Below are positions 1 to 9,440 of a stretch of DNA of 64,000 bases, in pieces. Position numbers and translations under genes: made by a program. How positions within the stretch are numbered: the stretch's first letter is position 1; every line of letters starts with the position of its first letter. Under the pieces are notes generated by a model that saw only the letters and a list, made by a program, of their open reading frames with translations, was not told the DNA's origin and searched no databases. Source of the DNA: Streptomyces marincola (lineage in GTDB: Bacteria; Actinomycetota; Actinomycetes; Streptomycetales; Streptomycetaceae); assembly GCF_020410765.1 (NCBI RefSeq), contig NZ_CP084541.1, positions 3,228,501-3,292,500 on the forward strand. The letters are read 5' to 3'.

Positions 1-603
1 ATCGCCGAAGCTCTCGACCACGCAGCATCCCGAGGCGTTGTCGAACGATGGTGGCCCTCCCTGTACGAGCCTGAGACGGTCGCGTTCGGCGGCCCGTACG
101 GCATGACGCTCGCGCACGCGTTGTTCCATACAGACAGCGTCGGAGTTCTCGACTACCACCAGCAGGCGACAGACGGCAGCGGCGATCTCCTGGGACCTAA
201 AGAGACGTCTTTTCTTCTCATCACCACGCTCCTGCGCGCCGCCGAACTGGAGGGGGGCGAACAGGGAGACATCTGGGGTCGAGTCGAAGCAAGCCGACCA
301 CTACCCCCTGACGTGCCTCGCAACCAAATCGGTCGCATGGCGCACCCACTGCGACGCCTCCTCACCCTCGACACCGACGCGCTTCTCTCCGACGGTCCCC
401 TGACGCCACTGCGAACCTGGTTCACCGATGTGCGGAGCACCGGACGAGCCCTCGGAAACGCCGCCCACGCCGGCAAACTTGACCTCGGGCTGCGCAGCAT
501 CCTGGCCAGGCACATCCTCTTCCACTGGAACCGCATGGGCTTCACCACCCGCCAACAGTCCATCTGGGCACGCGCCGCGCGCGAGGCGATCCTCGGCCGC
601 TGA
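1..603 (+). CDS. Lanthipeptide/thiopeptide-type dehydratase, C-terminal part (5' end outside window)
   Basis: The reading frame enters from the window edge with no start codon, so only about 200 C-terminal residues are visible. They carry YEPE, then FGGPYGM and AHALFHTDS near the beginning, and end in HILFHWNRMGF followed by an alanine-rich helix. These are hallmarks of the thiopeptide-type bacteriocin biosynthesis / SpaB_C family. In that family this domain removes glutamate from glutamylated Ser/Thr to make dehydroamino acids, either as the end of LanB or as a separate protein. The rest of the cluster (precursor, cyclase, transporter) must lie to the left. No cluster gene follows on this side, so this is the right border of that cluster. 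Whether it is a full LanB or a split elimination subunit cannot be decided here. Confidence 0.8.
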   Translation: MAEALDHAASRGVVERWWPSLYEPETVAFGGPYGMTLAHALFHTDSVGVLDYHQQATDGSGDLLGPKETSFLLITTLLRAAELEGGEQGDIWGRVEASRPLPPDVPRNQIGRMAHPLRRLLTLDTDALLSDGPLTPLRTWFTDVRSTGRALGNAAHAGKLDLGLRSILARHILFHWNRMGFTTRQQSIWARAAREAILGR

Positions 604-854
604 CCGAAGGGGCTCCATCCCGCGGGCACGTCGTACACATGCACCGTCAAGCACGCCCGCAGCGCCAATGACAGGGCAGGGGCCGACCGACCAGTCGCCA
701 CCCTTTGGGGCCCGCATCCGCTTCGACATGCCCCAGCACAAGGGCCGGAACGAGGGCTCGCACCCGAACCATGCCGACCCACGAGCAGCGCTGCGGGGTG
801 AATTCCCAGAGGCGCTCAACATCTAGGTCAGCAGGGCCCGCGCTTTCGGGCCGA

Positions 855-2363
855 TCAACCAAGCAAATCATTTCCAGACTGCGCCTTCAGCCAAGCCTCG
901 ATAAGCATCGACGCCTCCCTCTCCTCATCCGCAGACCGTTCCAGATCCTCTTCCCATTTCACGTCGCGAAACAAACCTCGTTGTCGCCATTCACTCAGGG
1001 GCGCTTCGAGGTCCTCACCATTAGCCTCCTCAACAACACGCCTTGCTGCGCTATAGACCAGTCGCAACTCGGAGCCGACAACATGGTAATCGTCGTGCAC
1101 CGGAAGCGTCTGATCATGTAGGGGCAAATCTCTATCCACCTCGACATATCCGAGATAACTGGCAACTGCCTCACTCATCACCTCGTGCAGATCTGACGCC
1201 TGCTCCTGACTGAGCCCAGAAACAGTAGAGACAGCGAGGTTGCAGGACCTGATGAGGGTGGTGAGACCCGGCACCGTAAAGGACTTCCAGAGCGCGGGGT
1301 CCCGAGCAAGGAAATGCGCAGCGAGGTCAGAAGCCGAAGCACCGTCATTGCCGAAGATCAGACTTGCAACGGCCACACCCAGATCACGTCGATACTCGGG
1401 AACAACCCGCGAGACCTGGGTCAACACGTCTCGGTCGACCTGCCCCGGCAGCACCTTATCTTCATCAAATAGCAGAGCGATGCTCTTGCCGCTCACACTT
1501 CCCCTTTCCCGTGCTTGATCCTCATTGACCTGCGATAGCCGCGACATCGACAACTCGTTACGAAAGTCTGCCGATGCCAAACCAGATGGCACTGGAAAAA
1601 TAGAGTTCTTCGCATACTCAAACTCAGCCTGCGCCGGCGTCTCCGGCTGCCCGAACACAAGCGCGGAGATCCGAATGCATCCCCCTTCAGAGACCGACGC
1701 AACGGATCCAATACCCGAAAACATTAGGGGCTCCCGGGCAGCTTCATGGAGCGTTGTAGTCGCTGTCGAAGTCGTCAGCCAACGCGGGTCGAAGGTGATA
1801 ATCACCCTCCTTGCCCCGATTCGAAAAACGAGGTGGGGATCCCTAGTTAGGACTCCAGTCGGCTCCTTCAGCGGAACCTCGGGCGGGTTACTGCAGCGCA
1901 TAGCGCTTTCAAAGGAGATCAGGAGGCCACGATGCACCCTCTCTGCCGTACGTTCGCAGAGCGTTACCGCCTCCGCATCCCATGTCTCAAATAAGGGGCG
2001 AACGATTCGAACGAACTCCCCCGGCGCCATACCCTGCCCCCTGAACGGCTTCGTGCTGTCGAGTCCGGCCCTCCTTGCCGCAGCCGCCACCGCGTCGCTC
2101 TGTGTAAGCATCGCCATCCGCGGCAGATTGACCAAGTCAACACTAGAGAACCGGGCCCGCCAAATCTGTGACGACCTGCGCAATTCCTCGGCGAGGTCCT
2201 GGTCCGTAGCCTCGGCTATCGACGGTGGATTCGTCATCGTGATGTTCACGTCGCCGTGGATCGCCCCTGCCTGGATAGCTGGGCCCGTCACCTGTCCGGA
2301 GATCTCGTTCCTGACACTGGACGGCTCCGGAGAGGCGCCCTCTCCACTCCCTACTTGCCCCAC
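855..2363 (-). CDS. Protein of unknown function with N-terminal RHIM-like amyloid-type motif
   Basis: This 502-aa protein has no signal peptide or membrane segment. Residues 19-40 read N-E-I-S-G-x-V-x-G-x-x-I-Q-A-G-x-I-H-G-x-V. This is the actinobacterial motif compared in the literature with mammalian RHIM and fungal PP amyloid sequences (bacterial amyloid signalling sequence class BASS3); such motifs usually sit at the N terminus of signalling receptors or effectors. The remaining ~450 residues match nothing I recognise: a mixed region (about 55-300) and a helical C terminus rich in acidic residues. No Walker motif, protease triad or TIR signature is visible. Base composition is visibly lower in GC than the window average, suggesting acquisition by transfer. 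It lies beside an integration hotspot. A receptor or cell-death effector partnered elsewhere in the genome is plausible but inferred. Confidence 0.75.
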   Translation of the reverse strand: MGQVGSGEGASPEPSSVRNEISGQVTGPAIQAGAIHGDVNITMTNPPSIAEATDQDLAEELRRSSQIWRARFSSVDLVNLPRMAMLTQSDAVAAAARRAGLDSTKPFRGQGMAPGEFVRIVRPLFETWDAEAVTLCERTAERVHRGLLISFESAMRCSNPPEVPLKEPTGVLTRDPHLVFRIGARRVIITFDPRWLTTSTATTTLHEAAREPLMFSGIGSVASVSEGGCIRISALVFGQPETPAQAEFEYAKNSIFPVPSGLASADFRNELSMSRLSQVNEDQARERGSVSGKSIALLFDEDKVLPGQVDRDVLTQVSRVVPEYRRDLGVAVASLIFGNDGASASDLAAHFLARDPALWKSFTVPGLTTLIRSCNLAVSTVSGLSQEQASDLHEVMSEAVASYLGYVEVDRDLPLHDQTLPVHDDYHVVGSELRLVYSAARRVVEEANGEDLEAPLSEWRQRGLFRDVKWEEDLERSADEEREASMLIEAWLKAQSGNDLLG

Positions 2364-2711
2364 CTGTTCCTCCCCCTCATGCTCACCCCATGTGATCAGC
2401 CCTTAGAGGGGCAGTAAACACCATCTGCCCTACCCGTGAGGAGCATTCAAAGCAATCCGCAAGCTATCGGGACTGACAGTCAGGCAAGGCTGCTCGTAGT
2501 GGCTACGGAGAAACAGTCTTCCCTCTCAGGGCCGAGTGCAGACGAAGCCTTGGGAGCCTCTCGCCGAGCGCACGACGCAGGGACAGCCAGCAGCGCTGGT
2601 CTCAGTTCTGGTCTCATTCGCCCCCTCCGGGGCTGTCCGGACGCGGTCAGCCTGGTCACTCCGACGCACGTCAGGACGCCGACAGCCTCTGCCGGACGCC
2701 CATACGAACAG
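2364..2711. other. Gene-free left flank of the integration hotspot
   Basis: No convincing gene is visible here. Around 2600-2635 two GTCTCA hexamers occur (one followed by GTTCTG, the other by TTCGCC). The same pair recurs at about 10530-10555 at the second tRNA fragment. Repeated hexamers beside a tRNA fragment and an integrase tail look like arm-type integrase sites of an old attP; this is inference. Confidence 0.4.
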
Positions 2712-2766
2712 TTGGAAAGCGTGTTGGGTTCACACCCTCACGAGTTCGAATCTCGTATCCTCCGCC
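2712..2766 (+). repeat. 3' portion of a tRNA-Ser(GGA) gene, att-type fragment, copy 1
   Basis: About 55 nt match the 3' two thirds of a serine tRNA. They comprise an anticodon-loop-like TTGGAAA, the 3' anticodon strand, a long variable arm, a perfect five-base-pair T stem around GTTCGAATC, and an acceptor strand ending ATCCTCCGCC without encoded CCA. The 5' third (D arm and 5' acceptor strand) is absent, so this is not a functional tRNA. It is the identity segment left when an element integrates into a tRNA gene. An integrase tail lies 64 bases downstream, and a shorter copy is at 10635. Confidence 0.75.
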
Positions 2767-2785
2767 CAGCTCTCACCGGGCTGAC

Positions 2786-2822
2786 CGAAGGCCCCGCGCC
2801 GCCTCCACGGCCGGGGCCTTCG
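2786..2822 (+). terminator. Hairpin terminator behind tRNA-Ser fragment, copy 1
   Basis: Perfect 11-bp stem (CGAAGGCCCCG with CGGGGCCTTCG) around a 15-nt loop, just downstream of the tRNA 3' end. It is the usual tRNA terminator and was carried along in the repeat; a near-identical hairpin follows the second copy at 10676. Confidence 0.65.
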
Positions 2823-2829
2823 TTGTGCC

Positions 2830-3255
2830 TCAGCCCCAGTTGCCCTGGTTTTTGTCCACAGCGGGTGCGGCCAGGGCTCTCCAGACGGTGTCCGCGATCT
2901 TCTGGGCCACGTCCTTGAGCATCGCGTCGGGCTCATGGAGATACCTCGCCCGCATGCGCGCGGGAGTGCCCGGTTCCCATCCCATGATCTGGTCGATCAC
3001 GCGGTCCGGGACGCCGAGCAGCATCAGCACAGTGGCTGAGGTGTGCCGAGCGTCATGCAGGCGAGCTGCCCGCACGCTCGCGTCCGTGAGTAGCTGCTTC
3101 CAGTCGTGGTAGTTCGTGTTCGGGCTCAGCGGGCCACCGAGACGCTTGTTGAACACGTAGTCCGACACGACCCACAGGTCACCGGCCGCCTGGCGCTGGC
3201 GCGCCTGCGCATCGGCGTGCTTGCGGAGCATGTGGGCCTCCAGGGGCGCTGAATG
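2830..3255 (-). pseudogene. Tyrosine recombinase (integrase), N-terminally truncated
   Basis: About 140 C-terminal residues of a phage-type tyrosine integrase remain. HDARHT supplies the box II His and Arg, GWEP supplies the Trp, and RARYLHE carries the nucleophilic Tyr. The N-terminal arm-binding and core-binding domains and box I Arg are missing. The frame runs open upstream to about 3276, but similarity stops near 3255, where unrelated debris starts. The gene points at the adjacent tRNA-Ser fragment, the normal layout for a tRNA-targeting element. It cannot be catalytically complete. A second, shorter tail of the same family lies at 10736-10856. Confidence 0.8.
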
Positions 3256-3256
3256 A

Positions 3257-3875
3257 CTGATTGCCCAGCGACCTGACTCCGCCGAACCCCGGGCACATCA
3301 GGGACTCCACAAATCTCGGTACGGCTCAGTCATCGTCCTCAGCCAGGGCGACCCAACCGCGCCGAACATCGCCGACCCGCTGTGCTGGCTCGACCTCCAG
3401 TACGCCGGACGCAACACGCTCGCCGGTGAGATCGTCATCCTCCTCTGGTACTTGCTCGACATGGGCGGATGGCCTGTGCCGACCTACCAGCCCGACGTGT
3501 AGGCCCGCACGCTGCCGCTGCACCTGCCCCCGATCACCACCCCGCGCCTCGAACACGTCGACCACGACGAGCGCCACCGCCGACTCGAAGTCACTTACAC
3601 CTGGACGGTCAGCGCCGGACGCCAGGCAGCGATCGGCCGTCTGCTGCTACGCATCCGAGCCGACCTCGGCCCAGCGGCCGGCCTGAGCCCAGACCGATTC
3701 CTTGCCCAGATCCGCCACTTCCTGGCGCTTCGGATCCTCGGTGTCATTCCGCCTTCCCGCCTCACCGGCCACGACCTGCTCCTGCTGTTGGCAAAGCTCC
3801 CCGAGGCCCACGACCCCGAAGCCGCCAACGAGACCTTCACCCGAACCCAGCCCGCGCCCGCCACCGGCCCCGACG

Positions 3876-3898
<23 letters not shown>
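3257..3898 (+). pseudogene. Unrecognised gene remnant interrupted by an amber codon
   Basis: One frame is open from 3257 to the TGA at 3896-3898 except for a TAG at 3500-3502. Codon use on both sides of the TAG is G/C-biased at third positions and the protein is plausible throughout, for example LSQGDPTAPNIADPLCW before and LTGHDLLLLLAKL after. A single C-to-T change (CAG to TAG) would explain it. The 5' end abuts the broken integrase, so the start is probably lost too. I do not recognise the family. It ends 23 bases inside the next gene, as in a normal operon, so it was probably once the partner of the SDR-like gene. Confidence 0.5.
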
Positions 3899-4448
<550 letters not shown>

Positions 4449-4847
4449 CAGGCGAACGCAGTCGTCGGGCATCTCTGGGTGTCCGACGACGTCAGTCGAG
4501 AGCTGCGCGGACCACGAGGCTGAGCGTCAACGTATAGGCGACGCGCTGTCCCTCGACAACGGCCGTGACACGGCCGCCGCCAGACTTCCCCCGGGCAATA
4601 TTCAGACAGAAAGGACGAGTCGGATACTGCTCGAACCAGCAGATCGGTACTCGAACTGGCCGATGTTTCCGCGAGCACCTGGGTGTAGCCAGGTAGCCAC
4701 CAAAGGTCAGCACGACCTGTTGCCTGATGGATCCATCATGGCGATCATGACCGGATTCATCCGCCGACAACTTGCGACGTTTGCCCTGTGACCGACTTCC
4801 ACACATCCTGAAAGGCTTTCTACAGACGGCAGTTGGAGGAGTAAGCC
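4449..4847. other. Gene-poor leader region before the helicase operon
   Basis: About 400 bases with lower GC than the surroundings. A minus-strand ORF (4492-4806, 104 aa) has no recognisable domain or good RBS, and I do not call it. The segment should contain the promoter of the helicase operon. A GGAGGAG Shine-Dalgarno sequence lies about 8 bases before the TTG at 4848. Confidence 0.35.
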
Positions 4848-7800
4848 TTGAAACAGCCAGTGCTGCGCGCAGATGATCCGCAGGTTGTCAGGCATACGCG
4901 TGACCTGGTCGAGTTCCTGCGGGAATTCGTACGCAGTTCCTACAAGCCGGTGCGTGACTGTTCGAAGTACAAGCAGGTGCTCTGGCTTGCCGAATGCCCC
5001 GACGAGCTCGTTCCCGCGAAGCTGGCAGCCAGCGGGGTGCTGTTCAAGGTCAAGCACTATCCGGTACGACCCGCGCCGACAGTTCCCGACGTGTTGCAGG
5101 GCTGGATCGAGCCGCAAGACGTGGCCTCCGCAACAGCCGGGGACCCTCATTTGGCTGACGTCGGGCCCGGCCGCGGTTATGCGGAAGACGAGGACGGCAA
5201 CACCTACGAGACCGACGAGATCGCCAGGGAAGACGCCCTGGAGGTACTGAGCGCCTACAGCCGCTGGCTTCCCGAGTGGAGGCGCTGGGCCCAGCGTGAG
5301 CAGGCGGAAGAGCCGTACCGGCAGCTACACCGCCGCCTCTACCGCATGGCGACCCAGATCCAGCGGGAGGGAGAGGTCTTCGAGGCAGTCCTGAGTACCG
5401 GACTGTTGTCCTTGGACCGTGGGAGCAAGAGGGAGCGGGTGCACAGGCATGTTCTGACGGTCCCCTTGGTGCTGGCTGTGGACCCGGTGACGATTCACAT
5501 CACAGTCTCGCTGTCGGACGGTGACAGCCCGAGGCTGGAGGACGGGGACTTCCTGGACGAGTCCCACGGCTACACGGCACAGTTGCTCAACGCGCTGCGG
5601 TCCCGGGTCGAGGAAGACACCTTCCACCCTCTGTCCACGGATGCCCTGGAGGTGCTGCGTTCTTGGTGCGAGCGGGCTTTCGGCATGGAGCACGCGGCCC
5701 GCTTCGACGATTCCTGGAGCCGCCCGGACGAGACTTCCCCCGCCGAGCCCAGCGTCTCGTTCACGCCGGCGATCGTGCTGCGCGAGCGCGGCCAAGGGGC
5801 GCTGGTCACGTTCTACGACGGCATCGCCCGCCGATTGGCTCGACCGGGCGCTGTGAGCCCTCTCGGGCTCGCGCAGTTGCTGTTCCAGATCGAGCCTGAG
5901 GAGCGGACGGGCTGGGCGGCTGGAGGGGCGGGAGGTTTCGAGGCCGCGCTCGGACCAGATCCGTTGTTCCCGCTCCCGGTCAACCGAGCACAGCGCGAAG
6001 TGCTGAGCCGGTTGCAGAAGGACACTGGTGTCGTGGTCCAGGGACCGCCCGGGACCGGCAAGACCCACACCATCGCCAACCTGATCTCGGCACTTCTGGC
6101 CGACGGCAAGCGGGTCCTGGTGACCAGCGAGAAGGCACAGGCGCTGAGGGTATTGCGCGACAAGATCCCACAAAAGCTGCGCCAACTCTGCGTCCTGCAG
6201 GGAGATTTCAGGTACGAGGGTGGCGACGAACTCGGGCAGTCCGTCCGGTCCCTGTCCTATCTCAGTGCCTCGGTGACAACCGATCAGCTCGCCGAACGCA
6301 TTGAGGGGCACCAGCAGGACCGGTCGGACCTGGAGAAACTGCAGGTCGAACTGCGCGCGGACCTGCGTGACCTGCGGGAGGCCGAGTGGGTTGAGCACCT
6401 CGAGTCCGCAGTGGCACCGGGGTACTCCGGGCGGCTCGCAGAGATCGTTGCACTGGTCTCCGGGCAAGAGGCGTCCTACGAGTGGCTTCCCGAGCTGCCA
6501 GCGGCTGCATCTACTCGTCCACCGATCACGGCCGAAGAAGCCCAGCGGCTCCTCGGACTCGTGGGACGTCACGGTTTCGAGGTGCTCACTTCGCGTGCCT
6601 TCCTGTGTCCTGCCCCCGAATCCCTGCCTGCTCCGGCCCGGTTCGAAGAACTCGTGCGAAGTCTGCAGGCCGCTCTGGAGGTGTCAGGGAGCGCGCCCTC
6701 GGAAGCGTCGCTGACGATGGCGGAACGAGGAGAGAAATTGATCGACACCGTCATCAGGCTCCTCGACACCGCTGAGCGAGCGCTCCAGCAGGAGGGGCTG
6801 CCAGCCGATCCGGTGACGTGGCCGCAGGACCATTGGGAGACCACCGCGCTGGTCGACGGCATGTCTGACAAGCGTCAGCAGCTATGGGAAGGGGTGCGCC
6901 GCCACTCCGCCCGCGCCAAGGAGAAACGTGACCAACTGCTCAGCATGCCTCTGATGGAGGTCGTGCTGCCGCAGGTATCGCAGACCGAAGAGCCGCACCA
7001 GCGGGCGGCTGCCCGCGAGTTCGCGCAGTATCTGAGGACAAACGGCCAGCCGAGCAGATGGGCGCTGAAGAAGCCCTTCCACAAGCAGGCTCGTCCCCTG
7101 CTGGAGAACTGCCGCGTCGACGGCCGCGTCCCGCGGACGGCCGAAGAGGTGGAGGCCGTGGTCGTGCACCTCGAACTGCGGGAGTGCGCGCGACAGCTCC
7201 AAGAGCGCTGGAAGGCCTTCCCTTTTCCAAAGGTTGAGGGCGACTCAGAGGTGCTCCTGTCCGAGTTGTTGGACCGCTACACGCTGTTGCAGGCGGTGGA
7301 CTCGTTCACCGGGGCGGCGCGTTCCGTGCACGACGCTCTGGTAAAGGCCGGGGTGAAGGGGCTCATGGTGCGGTCCCCGGAACAGTGGAACGAGGTACGC
7401 CAGACGGCCGAGCGCGCGCGGCTAGTGCTGTCAGCCAGGCTGGCGGAATGTGAACTCGCTTCCTTGATCGAGTCGCTTCCCAACCCGAGCGGCGCCGATG
7501 TACCCGAGTTGGCCGAGGTCCACCGAGCAGCGTCGAACCGTGACGCAACCGCGTACGCCCGGGCGATCGACGCCGTCGGAGCTGCCTACCTGCGGGAAGC
7601 CGACCGGAGGCAGGCGTACGAGCTGCTCACACATTTGCAGGAGGGACTGCCCGAACTCGGGCGCGCGTTCGCCACGTCGCCCACCGACCCGCAGTGGCAA
7701 GGCCGGTTCGCGGCGCTTGACCAGGCGTGGTCCTGGCAGCTGGCGAAGCGCTTCATGGACCGCATGCTGTCTCCGGGGCGAGAGCCGCAGCTCGAACGCG

Positions 7801-9440
7801 AGCTCGCAGAGGTCGAAGCGCAGCTCAAGGGTGTCAAGGAACAACTCGCTGCGGACCGGGCGCTGCTGCACTGCCTCAGTCGGATGACCACCAGGCAGAA
7901 GCAGGCGCTGAGCGCCTACGCCACTGCGATGTCGCATGCCGGCCGGGGTGCCACGGCACAGGGAAAGCGGCATCTGGCCGCGGCCCGGTCCGCGATGCGT
8001 GACGCACGGGGAGCGGTGCCCGCGTGGGTCATGCCGCTGCGTCAGGTGGTCGAGATGCTGGATCCGGAACCCGACGCGTTCGACGTCGTCATCGTCGATG
8101 AGGCCAGCCAGGTCGGCTTGTCCGGGCTGCTGTTGCTGTGGTTGGCGCCCCGGGTGATCGTCGTTGGTGATGACAAGCAGTGCGCACCGTTCTACACCGG
8201 CAACAAGCACGACCAGATCAACCAGAAGGTCGATGAGCGGCTTGCCGGCTTCACCGACTGGCAGCGAGACGGCTTCAACCCGAAATCGAACCTGTACGAG
8301 TTGCTGTCCGCTCGCTTCCCCGAGGTCATCCGGTTGACCGAGCACTTCCGTTGCATGCCGGAGATCATCAAGTGGTCCTCGCAGCAGTTCTACCCGGACA
8401 ACGAGTTGGTTCCCCTGCGCCAGTACGGCGCCGACCGGCTGAGGCCCCTGGAAGTCGTCCATGTGCGCGAAGGCTACTGCGAGGGGGCGCGTGAGCGCCT
8501 CGTCAACCGGCCCGAGGCGGAACGGCTGGTCGGCAAGCTGCGGGAGCTGATCAGCGACCCTGCGTACGCGGGTCGGAGCATCGGCGTCATCGTCCTGCGG
8601 TCCGGTGCGCAGACACGGTTGCTGGAGGACCTGATCGATGCGGAGATCGGTCCTGAAGCAAGTGAGCGACACAACATCCGAGTCGGGACCGCCGAACAGT
8701 TCCAGGGGGACGAGCGGGACGTGATCCTGCTCTCCATGGTGGTGGACGGCGACCACGCCCGGGCGCTGACCGGCTTGAACGACGGCAGGCGCTTCAACGT
8801 CGCGGCGAGCCGTGGCCGTGATCAGATGTGGCTCTTCACCTCCGTGACCCCGGACCAGCTGAGTAGCAAGGATCTGCGACACTCCCTGCTCACCTACATG
8901 CAGAACCCGCCGGCCCTGCACCCCGCACCGCCGACCTTGGCGGCGGTCACTCCCGATGAGAGGTGCGACCCGTTCGACTCGCTGTTCGAGCAGAAGGTCT
9001 TCTTGGAGATCAGGCGGCGCGGGTACCACGTTCTTCCCCAGTGGGAGGTCGCTGGCAAGTTCATCGACCTGGTCGTGGTCGGGGAGAACGCGCGGCTGGC
9101 CGTGGAGTGTGATGGCAGCCCTCACCACACCACCAGCAAGAAGCGCCAGGAGGACTACGAGCGTGAGCGGGACCTGCGGCGTGCGGGATGGACGTTCTGG
9201 CGAGTGCGCAGCAGCGAGTTCGCGCTGGCACCCGACCAGGCTCTCGCACCCCTGTGGCGCAAGCTCGCAGCGCTCGATATCCAGCCGGGCACGGCCGGAT
9301 TCGAACAGTTTGCCTCTGATGGGGCGAGCACCTGGAACCCAGTCGCCTTGTACGACGAGGCGCAGGACGCGGACGTTGATGACGAAACGACCGATGACGA
9401 GGATCTGTCCGCCGATGACGCCCGAGGAGACCTGACATGA
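4848..9440 (+). CDS. SF1 helicase fused to C-terminal Vsr/DUF559-like nuclease, candidate anti-phage defence protein
   Basis: This 1530-aa protein starts at TTG, chosen for the GGAGGAG just upstream. Residues 1-380 form an N-terminal region without a named fold. Walker A GPPGTGKT lies at 399-406. A long helical insertion (about 470-1050) separates it from Walker B DEAS at 1084-1087 (Upf1/Dna2-like superfamily 1). The later helicase motifs are TEHFR, GTAEQFQGDERD and NVAASRGR. Residues about 1375-1500 are a PD-(D/E)xK nuclease of the Vsr/DUF559 (MTES_1575) kind, with FIDLVV near 1405 and ECDG at 1420-1423. Proteins joining a DUF4011-type region, an SF1 helicase and a Vsr nuclease include the experimentally validated defence gene hhe; whether this N terminus is DUF4011 I cannot tell. 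The gene overlaps the next by ATGA, implying coupled translation. It lies between two integrase/tRNA scars. Confidence 0.85.
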   Translation: MKQPVLRADDPQVVRHTRDLVEFLREFVRSSYKPVRDCSKYKQVLWLAECPDELVPAKLAASGVLFKVKHYPVRPAPTVPDVLQGWIEPQDVASATAGDPHLADVGPGRGYAEDEDGNTYETDEIAREDALEVLSAYSRWLPEWRRWAQREQAEEPYRQLHRRLYRMATQIQREGEVFEAVLSTGLLSLDRGSKRERVHRHVLTVPLVLAVDPVTIHITVSLSDGDSPRLEDGDFLDESHGYTAQLLNALRSRVEEDTFHPLSTDALEVLRSWCERAFGMEHAARFDDSWSRPDETSPAEPSVSFTPAIVLRERGQGALVTFYDGIARRLARPGAVSPLGLAQLLFQIEPEERTGWAAGGAGGFEAALGPDPLFPLPVNRAQREVLSRLQKDTGVVVQGPPGTGKTHTIANLISALLADGKRVLVTSEKAQALRVLRDKIPQKLRQLCVLQGDFRYEGGDELGQSVRSLSYLSASVTTDQLAERIEGHQQDRSDLEKLQVELRADLRDLREAEWVEHLESAVAPGYSGRLAEIVALVSGQEASYEWLPELPAAASTRPPITAEEAQRLLGLVGRHGFEVLTSRAFLCPAPESLPAPARFEELVRSLQAALEVSGSAPSEASLTMAERGEKLIDTVIRLLDTAERALQQEGLPADPVTWPQDHWETTALVDGMSDKRQQLWEGVRRHSARAKEKRDQLLSMPLMEVVLPQVSQTEEPHQRAAAREFAQYLRTNGQPSRWALKKPFHKQARPLLENCRVDGRVPRTAEEVEAVVVHLELRECARQLQERWKAFPFPKVEGDSEVLLSELLDRYTLLQAVDSFTGAARSVHDALVKAGVKGLMVRSPEQWNEVRQTAERARLVLSARLAECELASLIESLPNPSGADVPELAEVHRAASNRDATAYARAIDAVGAAYLREADRRQAYELLTHLQEGLPELGRAFATSPTDPQWQGRFAALDQAWSWQLAKRFMDRMLSPGREPQLERELAEVEAQLKGVKEQLAADRALLHCLSRMTTRQKQALSAYATAMSHAGRGATAQGKRHLAAARSAMRDARGAVPAWVMPLRQVVEMLDPEPDAFDVVIVDEASQVGLSGLLLLWLAPRVIVVGDDKQCAPFYTGNKHDQINQKVDERLAGFTDWQRDGFNPKSNLYELLSARFPEVIRLTEHFRCMPEIIKWSSQQFYPDNELVPLRQYGADRLRPLEVVHVREGYCEGARERLVNRPEAERLVGKLRELISDPAYAGRSIGVIVLRSGAQTRLLEDLIDAEIGPEASERHNIRVGTAEQFQGDERDVILLSMVVDGDHARALTGLNDGRRFNVAASRGRDQMWLFTSVTPDQLSSKDLRHSLLTYMQNPPALHPAPPTLAAVTPDERCDPFDSLFEQKVFLEIRRRGYHVLPQWEVAGKFIDLVVVGENARLAVECDGSPHHTTSKKRQEDYERERDLRRAGWTFWRVRSSEFALAPDQALAPLWRKLAALDIQPGTAGFEQFASDGASTWNPVALYDEAQDADVDDETTDDEDLSADDARGDLT

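Noticed and set aside
428..1121. Several plus and minus ORFs around the end of the LanB-like gene
   Set aside because: They overlap the better-supported LanB C terminus or the 502-aa gene, change codon bias and carry no motif.
2712..2766. Functional tRNA-Ser
   Set aside because: The D arm and 5' acceptor strand are missing, so it cannot fold as a tRNA; it is recorded as an att-type fragment.
4492..4806. Minus-strand 104-aa ORF before the helicase operon
   Set aside because: No recognisable family, no good ribosome site, and it fills the probable promoter region; the tail VEGQRVAYTLTLSLVV is beta-like but not enough to call a gene.
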